A stretch of DNA of 64,000 nucleotides from Nicotiana tabacum (taxonomy: Eukaryota; Streptophyta; Magnoliopsida; Solanales; Solanaceae): NCBI RefSeq assembly GCF_000715075.1, contig NC_134095.1, forward strand, positions 58,648,419 to 58,712,418, written 5' to 3'. Position 1 is the stretch's first letter; each line of letters starts with the position of its first letter. Made by a program: the position numbers and the translations under genes. The notes beneath the pieces are model-generated. The model was not told the origin of the DNA, did no database searches, and saw only the letters and a list, made by a program, of their open reading frames with translations. Positions 11,937 through 22,916 of the stretch are shown here, one piece after another.

Positions 11937-14900
11937 TCATTCCCCCCTTTGGAACATTCATCCTCGAATGTTGAGTGATACATTTATTAGTCTCATAACC
12001 TATAGCTCTTACGAATACTTTAATATTGTCATTGCCATCTAGGAAACTGTTCTGTAAATAAATCCAAAGGCCAGGGTATTCCCCCCTTTAGGCCTCTTTC
12101 TCATACCACGATCTGTGGTCGGAATTATTCCAATCTCATAACTGTTGTTACCTACTGTCATGCATCATGTACAACCGTGTACTTGTATGTGTGCCTATGA
12201 GACTCTTCTCTCCTTTTTCCTCCAAATTTTAGCCAATCTCTAGGCCTCACTTTGTGAACATATACAGAACTATGACAAGATGTCCCTCTAGGCATCTATA
12301 GGTGTACTAAAGTTCTTCGCTTGGTACTTTGTCGAACTTACGACTATTGCTATACCTTGCTTCATAGCCTCAGTTATCTATGCTTATGGTTTTACTATAT
12401 CTAGGTAGGTCATATTATATCCTAACTCTTACTTCGGTTTATTATTATCGAGGTCTGCCACCCACCTCTGGGTTACTCTTTCGCTACTTGTCCTATATGT
12501 ATAAATCTAAGTCCTTTAATGTTTCCTCATTACTGTTCATCTTAATAATAATGGTCTAATCTCATCTCATACTTTGCAACTTTTATCCATCCATTGCTGA
12601 TTCACCTTAATGTTGATCCATAATCTACCATTGATAACTTGAAACCTATTACATAATACATTGTCACTAGGACTCACGTCTCATTAAGGAACATTTGAAA
12701 TGATTTTCCCGATCCACATAGGGATGATACTATACCTCAATAACCGTATTTCATAGCATCCTAACATGATTCATCTTATGGGGGAATTCCAATCCCGTGC
12801 AATTCATAAAATCCCTTTTCTTTAAATTATTCCTCAATCAAAGGCCTAAATGTCATCCTCTTATCTATCACAATTACACCCTTATTCTACTAATGAGGCA
12901 GCATTTCATCTCTTTTAATTGCTCCTAGTCTTAGACTCCTTTGTGTTCATTTAGGTTGTACCGAGCTTTTTATTACATATGGAAATCATCAGCTCCCTTG
13001 TTTTGATGTGTTTAATATCGAGGACTTACATATTCTCTTCACTTTCTCACTCACCTATTCATATCCTTACTCCTATCTACCTAAAACCTTGTTGCTCTAC
13101 GATACTTCACCTTACGACCTACACCTATCTATTTATACTACTCGCAACCTTCCTTTAACTTGCTAGCACAATAAATTTGCTTTCGTGCCTTCTCAGTTGT
13201 CCTTAAATGTAAGCAATTACTTTTCCTGATCGTTCTATCACTTGTTGCATGAATACTTGGCTTGTCTTATTGCCCATGAATACTGTAATTTTTTCTACCT
13301 CATATGATCTCAAACATCACCTTTCTTTTTTTTTCCCATTCATTAGCCACGATAGGTGCCACTTTCTTATGGAGTGTATACAATATTGTAGTGAGACTGT
13401 TGTTACAAGATCATTTACTCTTTAGCTCACTATGCTTAGGTGGAAATCTTCTTCCTTATTTCTTCAGCTAATCTTTCGTTGTAGTACTTAGAGAGAGCTT
13501 TTAGCTCTTGTAAAGTTGTGAGCTTGTTATATCATACACCCAAAGGAAATTTTCATTGTTCTTACTCGCCTATAATAACCCTTAGTTACATAACTTCGTG
13601 CCCTTGTGCTCGTAGGGTTACTTCTAAGCTTAAATTTTGATTGTCTCCTTAGTGGCACTCTCTCTTATTTTCATAAAACTTAAATGGTACCTTTAACTGC
13701 CTCAACTCCTATCCGAATTTTTAGATGATTGCGATCTCGTATTTGCGAGACTGAATTCCCTATGCTACAGTTCATTACATTTATCTTGAATGATTTACTG
13801 ATTTATCTGTGACCTCTTGTCTAGCCATAACCAGGCTCTTCCTGAATCAACTACCCATAACCGGGATCTTCCTAAATCAACTACTAATTACTCGTTGGTC
13901 CATTCTCATATATATATTCTGCATAATCTCTCTTGGGATATATCCTTTGTCTTAACTTACCTCTCGCCACTAGCTCCTGATGTATCAAGTGTCCATTCAC
14001 ACTTATTTATCAATAACATCCTAGCCGGAAACTTTTACTGCCTCTCCCCGGTGTCGTGCTTGTATAATGTTCTGGAGTCGCAACATATCTGTAGGAACTG
14101 AATAAATGCAACATCATCCCTTTCTCCTTTTTACCACATTCTTCCTTTACTATTCCGTAGTTACTTGAACCGCTTAACTCCGACTTAATACCATATCACA
14201 CCATATTCCTCCCTTTAGGGGAGTACTAAGATTTAGTACTACGATGATCTACCTATAGATGTTTTACCTCTTCATCATTGGCATCTTTTCACATCATCAA
14301 TGAACTTTAATTGCCTTAGGGTAACCTTTTGTACAAAGGATAACTAAATTTCTTACGCACGAAGGTGACACCTAGTTTAACTGGCACACTTAGTCCCTTA
14401 AGATTAACTCTGCTCAGAGTGCTTGCTTTAGGTAAGCGACTTCCTAAATGACCTTTAAAGGTTATTCGTCTGTTGTCTATTCTATTATTGTTGGAACATG
14501 ATCCTCTAAAATTCTCACGATGTCGACCATTATCGAATCCTCCGGTCCGTAATTCATGTTTAGTTTTATCTTGTTTACTAGACCATACTAATTTCTGTTA
14601 CTACAGAGGGTCTAACTTAGCCTTCTGGTAATGGCGTTGGACTCACCAACTCATTTCTCAAAATGAGGATATGACCTTTGGCCTATACTATATTATTGTC
14701 TCAAGGCCTGTCACCTCTTGTCTTTTCCTTCACTTGACTATAGACTCTATCATCGTGTCATATTTTGATTTATCGTTATCACCCATTTATCACATCTTAT
14801 TCATAATACTTTATTTACTCTCTTCTTATTCTCATGCTAATATTTCTGTTTATCACCTTATTCTGAAAACTTCAACAAAACATTCTTTCACTTTTAGCTC

Positions 14901-15819
14901 CCCTTGCTCCATCCACTGGCTCTTCGGTTCGCCTAACATTCTCTCTTTACTAGGGATGAGATCCATACAAAGGTAAATATTTATCTCTTCTAAGATTGTG
15001 CCGATCATCTCAATTTTCTGGACATTCTAGTATTTCGTATCTAAATGTACTATTCTAGAGTGCACCATCGAGCTGTCTCACAAAGAGAACTATTACATAT
15101 TTGCAATATCCTTCAGAAAGGCCAGCTAATGCTAACAATCCATCCACCATTTTGGGTTACTCTAACTCCAACCGGATCCTGATATCCCATATTTTTCTTA
15201 AATAATATCTGTTAGCTCCCATAGGGCATAACTAAGATGGGTGTGACCAATTGTATAGATCTCTGTTATTGTTGAAAGTAACTCATAATACTTATGTTTC
15301 TCTGCCTGAATTGTAAAAACTGACAATCTTCACTAGCTGGATACCTCGTATCCTTCTTCACCTTGGTTCTTTTGCTTGTTGAAGCTTGTATCTACCTTCT
15401 GATTCTCTTATTGCTTTTTACCTTATGGGTGGATAGATATTCATGTTTTAGGGCTTCTTATCAAGAAGCTTACACGTCTTAGTGCACACATAATCTACTG
15501 AAGACCTTATATTTACTCATCATAAGTGTGATGCAAAATCGAGTTCCTCTAACTCAGCTCTTCCAGAGCCACATTCAATCTCTTACCAACTATCTTTGTG
15601 GATATAGGTATCGTTGTATTACGACTAAAGTCGAATATAGGAGTTTGAATTCTGACAACTGAGCTCTACCACACGATATAGAGTAAGAAGAAAGAGTGAC
15701 AATTCTAAATGCCCTGTAGCCTCCTGCTTATAAGTGTGGTACACAATACACCCATAAACAAGACTCTACGAGACATGACTTGTAGACTCCCTAGGATAAA
15801 ACTGCTTTGATAAAACTTT
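11937..15819 (-). other. Element B internal region, no coding capacity recognised
   Basis: 3.9 kb without any gag or pol motif that I can see on either strand. The left edge (11937-11953) is, on the minus strand, a purine tract AAAGGGGGGAATGA; the adjoining inverted repeat at 11953-11972 is conserved in chromoviruses. The right edge (about 15700-15819) resembles the 5' leader of chromovirus D, including the phrase GTAGCCTCCTG and a degenerate primer site ATCAAAGCAG. The middle is pyrimidine-rich on + and has a short duplication near 13826-13886 (CATAACCxGGxTCTTCCT twice). The 94- and 101-codon open frames (13817-14101, 14671-14976) show no family features. Confidence 0.7.
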
Positions 15820-18661
15820 TGTCACGACCGAAACTCCGAAGGCCGCGATGGGCACCCGGTGCCTTACTCAATTGAGTACCAATGTAACATATCTTTATTA
15901 TCATACTATCATGGGTAAATGATCCAAAAAACCCCTCATGAGATAACAAGAATAAAACATAAGGGAATACTCAACATATGACGACCACACATGATATACA
16001 AGCTTATACATGTGACATACGTGCCTATAAGGTCGACATGACCATTTGTAAACTCAAAACATAGGCCGACAAGGCCATACAAGTATCCATACACTTGACA
16101 TATGTCTACAAGCCTCTAAGACTACATAAAACCATAAAGGTCGGGATAGGGCCCTGCCATACCAATCAATACATATCTAAAGCATACTGACCAAATAAGC
16201 AACTCCGGAGCAAGTGCAGTGCACCAACACCTTCCGCTGAGTTGATATCCTACTTAGAGGACTGTCAACCTATCAATCGAGACCTACAGGCATGAAACAC
16301 AGCTTCCCCAAGAAAAAAGGACGTTAGTTAGAATAAAATGCCGAGTATGTAAGGCAGGAAAACATAAACAAGAATAGTAATGTAAAGAGAGATAGATGAG
16401 ATACAACCTGTAACATCTGAGTGCCTCTGGGGGCAACTGATATGAAATGCATAATACATATATACATAAACTTTTAAAAACATACGCTTCTATGGGCATC
16501 ATCATCATCATACCATACCCGGCCTCAAAGAGGACTGGGTAAAAATATACCCGGCCATCATAAGGCTCGGTAGAATCGTACCCGGCCACATGGAGCTCGG
16601 TAAACCTAACTGATCAGTGGTTGCACAATAGGTGTCATACCCGGCCGACTATAGCGCGACTCGGTAGAGTAAAATAGATACTATATATAATGCATGTTGG
16701 ACTCATGGAATCACGTTCTAAACCTTTCGGAGTAACGTAAGGTTGTTGCACCTTCGATTAACATTATGTACATCCATACCATCAATATGAACCTCAGTAG
16801 GATTTAAGGATCATACATACTTGCTTAGAATAACTTTATACGGAAAGAACAACATAGGAAACCTTAGTTGCTAGGAGTAGATCCATTATGAAATAGCGTA
16901 TCGTTTATGTGCATTTCATTTTAGATCATGCCAAAATAAAGAAGGTAAGTGCCTTAACATACCTTTGAAATCTTCTATCCAATCTTCAAGTAAGCTCAAT
17001 ATGATCGTCTTACGTCTACAATGAGTAAACCAACTTCGTCATCATCATATATCGTTGTAACTCTCATATTTGGAAACCAATATTCTATAAGAAAATGGAC
17101 AACACCTCTTACATCCCATATGTTACCAAAAGACACCAAGCATCCCAAACAACAATAATATAATTCCACAATAAGCTCTCCGATTTGTTCAACAACTATT
17201 TTGAGCGGCAAGCTTGATTTACGATTACCAAAATATGGTTTGAATCTAATTCCTTTTCCATGAATCTTCCTATAACTTATATAACATCATACCTATGCTT
17301 ACCATATTATTTTCAACCAAAAACATCATAAGTATAATCTTCAAATATAGTCCACACACCTAGCACCTTAACCTTTATCGTCAACATCTTATTTTTATGT
17401 TATCTTCTTCAATCCACTGAATTAGCACATAGATGATCTTAAAAATAGCAACTACAACATAATAAAACTATTTATAACAATTTTCAGCAACCACAAAACC
17501 ATATATATAGCCTCAATACAGCCCACAAAAAAGATAACGATTCCTTATGCCATGTCAATTACTATCTTATAGATTTTCACTCAAACAACTCAACCAACAC
17601 ATGATTGTCCTTAAGCACAACCAAGAACATGATTATTTACCTTAGGCATTAGATACAACTTGAAATACCCAGCTTTTGTAGCTCACAACAACCCTCAATC
17701 ACACCACAACCCTATAGGAGTTGTATTCTATTCGTGAATCAACTTTTGTGTTCATGTTGGTGTGTAAGCACTTGTATTTCGCCTTGAAACTCTAATATAC
17801 ATGAAGGAGGTACTGATTCTTAGCTTAATCATAAAGAACAACACGAAATCTATGGTTACTTACCTTTGAAGAATCCTCCAAAACAGCCAAAAGATGAAGA
17901 ACTACAATCTAGCAAGCACCACAGGATTTCTAGCATTGGATTCATGTATTTATCTTAGGTTTTCACCCTAAAATCATGGAGTAACCCTTGGAGAGAATTT
18001 AGGAGGGTTTAGGAACTATTGTGGATGAGAAAAATGAGTTAAAACGACATATAAATGACTTAAATACAAGCTGAAGTTTAAACCGACTTTGTGGGTCCCA
18101 TGGGTGCTTCTTGCGCAGTCTCGCAAAAATGCGAATATCTCTCTAGTCTGATGTTGTATCGACGAACGGTTTAATGAGTTAGAAACTAGACTAGTAGATA
18201 TTCAATTTGATATGTGGATCATCCCTTGATTCCATGTATACTGGGAGAAAAGTGCAGCTACATTTTACAATTTCAGCACATTATGAATGCAACTTGTGAT
18301 GACCTTTGCCAACTTTTGTTCCACAACTCACTTGACTTAAAAACATAACATACCACTATTATACGACTAAAATAACTCATAAATTAACCTCTAATCATGT
18401 TAATCATCCTAGTCTCACCCCAAAAGTATATGTTATAACATTCCAAACTTGTCGACTTTCGACGAAACTTATTTTCTTCAATTCGTTTAGCATCTAAGCT
18501 TTCCAACCCTTTTGGTACTTGTTATTCATGATCTTAAAGATTTGTAATCTCCAAGATAACATATGAACTTACATTATATACTTTCAAATATGATCTCATT
18601 TCCGAGCTTACATTAATTGGCTTACGACGTACTCTCACGTATAAAAACATCGGATGTAACA
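15820..18661 (-). repeat. Element B right LTR (5' LTR in element orientation)
   Basis: 2842 bp; starts TGTCACGACC, ends ATGTAAC(A). Matches 9102-11936 with scattered substitutions and small indels. Contains the CCCGGCC/GGCTCGGTA array at about 16514-16672. Confidence 0.87.
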
Positions 18662-18665
18662 AGAA

Positions 18666-18788
18666 GGACTCCAGACATGGGATTATTACAGTGTGTCGAC
18701 GCTAATGAAGCATCCAGATTGCTCGAGTAAATACATGCCGGAACCTGCGGACCGCACATGAATGGCTTCGTCTTAGCCAAGAATATAC
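18666..18788 (+). pseudogene. int: Tat element II integrase, zinc-finger start (between two insertions)
   Basis: Short host segment left between element B and the solo LTR. It reads LLQCVDANEASRLLE, a stop, then HAGTCGPHMNGFVLAKNIL, which matches the Tat I integrase N-terminus (HAGVCGPHMNGYVLAKKIL) and supplies the HH part of the HHCC finger. The partner CC half lies beyond the solo LTR at about 20290-20320. Confidence 0.85.
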
Positions 18789-20239
18789 TGATAATAGGCG
18801 AAATCTAGGTGATTTAGCTATTGTTTATGCTTCCGCTTGATTATATTCTGATGACATATTATGGTTAATTGCTGAAAAATAGGCTCTAATTGTGATATGT
18901 ATACATTGCAGGATGAGGAGCCTAAATGATGCTTTCAAGAGGAGATTGGAATGATTTATGAGCAAGAACAACCCCTAGGAGTCGAGTGTGCGCAAGGACG
19001 AGACGGAAAAATGGACAAAATTGAGCTACTGAAGCGCGCTAACTTCCAAACTTCGCACAATAGTTCGCAAGCTTTTCTGCCTAGAATCCAGAAGAAGTGC
19101 GCTAAGTATTACGCTAACTTTCAAACTTCGCGCAATAGTTCGCGAGCTTTTCTGCCTGGAATCCAGAAGAGGCGCGCGAAGTGTCGCGCGAACTCCATAC
19201 TTCGCGCAATAGTTCGCGCGTGTCCTATCCGGAGAAACTTTATTTAGGGGTAAAATTGGAATTCCTTCTTAATCCCACTCAATTTACATAAAGCAAAAAC
19301 TCCATTATTAGGGATCAGTTTTGAGAGGAAGAAATAATTTTAGAGAGAAAGTGAACAGAAGACTCAATCTTGAAGTGAAGAAAAGAAGGGGATTACAATC
19401 TTGAAGCAAGGATTCAAAGAGTTCTTCTAAACTTTCTTCTATTTGTTTGTTTATATTATGTTTAGAACTTTTATTGTTGATTTTTGTATGATTATGAGTA
19501 GCTAAAAACTCTAGTATTCTTGGGTCATGGATGTTAGATAGTTATGTTATTTGAAGCTTAGATTGAAGATATTGAATTTATTGTTATGGGTTGTTTATTT
19601 GATTCTGCTTCTAATTATTTTACCGCGTAGCTAACAGTGAAATATTATTTACGAATCTTGAGTTAAACTTGAAAAAGGAAATTCTTGGTTGCATATAGAA
19701 TCAAATAGAACAAGTTTTTAATCTCGGGCATCGGGTGAATAATTCGCAATTAAGATAGACATATACTTAATTGCCTTGTTTGGTTGAAATATAGGAGTTG
19801 TAAATGCATTCTTGCTAATATTAATACCATAGACATATAGGTATTAGTTTAACTTGAATAGATGCATAAGAACCCGAAAGATTATTATGAATATTATTAA
19901 CCCTATAATCAATAACCCGGATAATTCAATAAATCCATTTTAAGCTAAAATAGTAGCATAATTTCTAGCAAGTCCATGACCCGGAAATATATTTATCCAA
20001 ATTGTTATTAACATATTGTGAAATTGGTGTAGTAATTTTGTGTTGAATTATTGTGCAATTATTAAGTAAGTTGTAAATTGGTTCTTTATATATTTTGTGA
20101 TAATTTTTCTTGAATTGATAATTGTTTGAGTCTACATCAGTCGATAAGTTGATCACAATTACTCGTGGGAACGATACTTTACTTACTACTATATTACTTG
20201 TCGATCGCGTACACTTGCGTGAGTGTTTTGGTCGCAACA
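18789..20239. mobile_element. Solo LTR, 1451 bp, in the Tat II integrase
   Basis: Starts TGATAATAGG and ends GGTCGCAACA (TG...CA), flanked by perfect 5-bp duplications TATAC (18784-18788 and 20240-20244). Removing it restores the integrase reading across the gap. No internal region or second LTR remains, so it is best read as a recombination-derived solo LTR. A 91-codon minus-strand open frame and a 98-codon plus-strand one inside are not recognised. The strand of the parent element is unknown. Confidence 0.85.
19036..19225. repeat. 75-bp CpG-rich triplication inside the solo LTR
   Basis: Unit starts at about 19036, 19111 and 19186, exactly 75 bp apart; the third is partial. The core is CAAACTTCGCGCAATAGTTC followed by GCGAGCTTTTCTGCC. 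It is markedly richer in CG than the rest of the LTR. Confidence 0.85.
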
Positions 20240-20244
20240 TATAC

Positions 20245-21243
20245 TAAGGTCATGATATTTCTGGATGACTATGGAAACAGACTGCATCAAGTATGTCTAG
20301 AAGTGTAACCAATGCTAGATACATGCTGATATGATATGGGTGCCACACAATGAACTCAATGCAGCAAGTGCACCCTTGACTTTCTCCACTTAGGGCATGG
20401 ATATCATCGGTCCAATCGAACCCGCTACTTCAAATGGGCATAGGTTCATTCTAGTGGCCATAAATTATTTCACAAAGTGGGTTGAGGCTGCATCTTATAA
20501 AGCTGTAACTAAGAAGGTCGTTGCAGATTTTGTTCGGGATCGCATTGTCTGTCGGTTCGGAGTACCAGAGTCAATCATCACCGACAATGCTGCCAATCTT
20601 ACCAGTGATCTAATGAAGGCTATGTGTGAAACTTTCAAGATCAAGCATAAGAATTCCATATCATATAGGCCGCAAATGAATAGAGCTATAAAAGCCACCA
20701 ACAAGAACATCAAGAAGATACTAAGTAAAATGGTAGATAGTTACAAGCAATGGCACGAGAAGCTGCCATTTGCTTTGCTTGGATACCATACCATAGTTTG
20801 AACATCAATTGGGGAACTCCCTACTGATTGGTTTATGGTACTGAAGCGGTTATCCCTGCCAAAGTAGAAATCCCTTCTCTAAGAATCATACAAGAAGTTG
20901 AGCTCAGTGACATGGAGTGGGTACAAAGTCGCTATGAACAATTGGACCTTATCGATGGAAAGAGAATAAATGTATTATGTCATGACCAACTCTACCAGAA
21001 CAGAATGGTAAGAGCTTTCAACAAAAAGGTTAGGCCAAGGCAATTCACACCGGGGCAGTTAGTACTAATGTGGATCTTCCCACATCAGGATGAAGCCAAG
21101 GTGAAGTTTTTACCCAATTGGCAAGGTCCCTATATGGTTCGTCGAGTACTAACAGGAGGAGCACTTATCTTGCAGAAGTGGAAGGAGAGATGTGGCCAAA
21201 ACCTATCAACTTAGATGCAGTCAAGATATACTATGTTTATGAT
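20245..21243 (+). pseudogene. int: Tat element II integrase core and C-terminus
   Basis: Continues the integrase after the solo LTR: YFWMTMETDC, the CNQC half of the zinc finger, then from 20397 the catalytic core. Asp codons are present at 20400-20402 (MDIIG) and 20583-20585 (IITDNAANL). The expected Glu 35 residues further on is Lys (AAA at 20691-20693, RAIKATNKN), a G-to-A change that destroys the triad. Stops lie near 20310, 20330, 20394, 20799 and 20825. The C-terminal domain (VRPRQFTPGQLVL) follows, with a frameshift near 21175, and the tail KIYYV ends by about 21243. Non-functional. Confidence 0.88.
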
Positions 21244-21889
21244 TGTTTAAATTTCTTCATTTGATGTAACTAACTGCGCTTGACCTGATTCCCGTTTGAG
21301 AGAGGATACATAGGCATACTTGGGTATTTGGTTACACCTTAATAAAATCTTCATTTTCCCCATGAACAGAAACTGGGGCAAGATCGCAAGTTTAGCCAAC
21401 TTCGTCATATGCGGAACAACCAAAAGAATTGTCAGAAGTATGCATTTAAAATTGGCAAAGAATTTTGAGGGGGACCCTCAAAATTCTTAAGGCAAAGAGG
21501 TCACAATGTCTCTAAATGTGTCACAGTCACCGGTTCATCTAAATTATTTGATATCACTGCAATACATTTCAAACAACTATATTTTTGCAAACAATGTTTG
21601 CAGATGCATGCATATTTTTCGAAAACTTTGTTTCTATAATAGCTAGATGTTGCCTAGAATAACTCAAACAGGATCTCAATACAGGATCAAAGACAGAGCA
21701 AGAAGATGAAAGCACGAACCGACCTCTCCCCCACAGAACTCACAATTTTTCTTTGGATGCAGGCACGATAAGGCAACGATATCCGCCGATACATCAAGTC
21801 ACAACCTCCAAGACAACAAACTATCTAGCGCGAACATCTCCAGCTAAGAAATACTCTACTTTCTCACTATCACTCATCGTTTTCTTGCA
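21244..21889 (+). other. Tat element II proximal 3' UTR
   Basis: Non-coding. Contains AACTGGGGCAAGATCGCAAG near 21370, similar to the Tat I 3' UTR. Nothing else recognised. Confidence 0.6.
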
Positions 21890-22680
21890 TGATGCTAAGC
21901 ATTACCTTCCTAATTGCACAAGGCTAAGCACTGCCTTTCCTTGCATCGAGACTAAGCATTGTCTCCTTTTCCTGCATGAGGCTAAGCATTGCCTCCCTAA
22001 TTGCATAAGGCTTTCTCTGCATCGAGAATAAGCATTGTCTCATCCTCATGCATGAGGCTAAGCATTGCCTCCCTAACTACATAAGGATAAGCATTGCCTT
22101 TCCTTGCATCGAGACTAAGCATTGTCTCCTCCTCCTGCATGAGGCTAAACACTGCCTCCCTAATTGCATATGGCTAAGCACTACCTTTCCTTCCACCGAG
22201 ACTAAGAATTGTCTCCTCCTCCTGCATGAGGCTAAGCATTTCCTCTATAACCGCATAAGCTAAGCACTACCTTTCCTTGCATCAATACTAAGCATTGTCT
22301 CCTCTTCTTACATGAGGATAAGCACTGCCTCCCTAATTACATAAGGCTAAGCACTGCCTTTCCTTGGATCGAGACTAAGCATTGTCTCCTCTTCTTGCAT
22401 AAGGCTAAGCACTGCCTCTCTAATTGCATGAGGCTAAGCACTGTCTTTCCCAGCATGAGACCAAGCATTGTCCTGTCTTCTTGCATGAGGCTAAGCACTG
22501 CCTCCTTAATTGCCTAAGGCTAGCATTGCCTTATCCTTGCATAAGATTAAATACAATCTCTATTACACTATCTAAAGACCTATCACTATCCTCTGTTCAC
22601 CTAGGGCTAAGCACTGCCCTCATCTTACACAAGAATAAGCCTTGCTTGTCTCATTTTCACATATGAACAAGCATCTTATC
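21890..22680 (+). repeat. 29-bp monomer / 87-bp higher-order array in the Tat II 3' UTR
   Basis: Monomers of about 29 bp built on GCATGAGGCTAAGCATTGCC occur in three alternating variants (GCATGAGGCTAAG, GCATAAGGCTAAG, GCATCGAGACTAAG), giving an 87-bp trimer. GCATGAG-type monomers start near 21973, 22049, 22136, 22223, 22310 and 22397: four steps of 87 bp after one shortened step of 76 bp. Regularity decays after about 22500. It shares no motif with the 55-bp array in Tat I. Open frames of 71-92 codons here come from the repetition. Confidence 0.92.
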
Positions 22681-22911
22681 TTTGCATTTCATGGGCTGAA
22701 ACATCGCCATTTTGTCCAAAGGCGTCATAGTCCGAAGGCATCATCCTCATAGCCGGGATACACCATTCCATGACTTGAGGATCTCTCAAAATTGCACATA
22801 ATTATTCAAAGGCATCATAGTCCAGAGGCACCATCCTCATGGCCTAGGGACATCATTTCATGTCATGCGAATCCCTAATCACACGCTTCATGGCCCCGTA
22901 CATCATGGTCT
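22681..22911 (+). repeat. Two-copy 92-bp repeat in the Tat II 3' UTR
   Basis: AAGGCGTCATAGTCCGAAGG with CATCATCCTCATAGCC (from about 22720) recurs as AAGGCATCATAGTCCAGAGG with CACCATCCTCATGGCC (from about 22812). A further CATCCTCACTGTCC lies after the D insertion (33230). Continuity across the insertion supports the host reconstruction. Confidence 0.65.
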
Positions 22912-22916
22912 AAGGA

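Larger units (their letters stand above)
9102..18661 (-). mobile_element. Element B: non-autonomous LTR retrotransposon, LARD-like
   Basis: Two long direct repeats (9102-11936 and 15820-18661) flank a 3.9-kb interior with no recognisable gag or pol. On the + strand the element runs TGTCACGACC to GTAACA. Orientation is minus, because the purine tract just inside the left LTR and a degenerate tRNA-iMet primer site just inside the right LTR match those of chromovirus D. Host Tat II reads RGILYR before and RRTPDMGLLQCVDA after. The flanks are AGAAG (9097-9101) and AGAAG (18661-18665), with the last A shared with the LTR's terminal CA, so the duplication is 4-5 bp. LTR pair plus non-coding interior fits a large retrotransposon derivative. 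By eye the LTRs differ more than those of D. Confidence 0.85.

Noticed and set aside
13817..14976. 94- and 101-codon frames in the interior of element B as possible genes
   Set aside because: No domain, no zinc knuckle or enzyme motif, and on the strand opposite to the element's orientation.
21753..22263. Repetitive peptides of 71-92 codons (HEAKHCLPN type)
   Set aside because: 87 bp is a multiple of three, so the array stays open by chance; no start context or conservation argues for coding.
21890..22680. Possible CRISPR-like array
   Set aside because: Units are contiguous without unique spacers, diverged, and lie in a plant retrotransposon 3' UTR.
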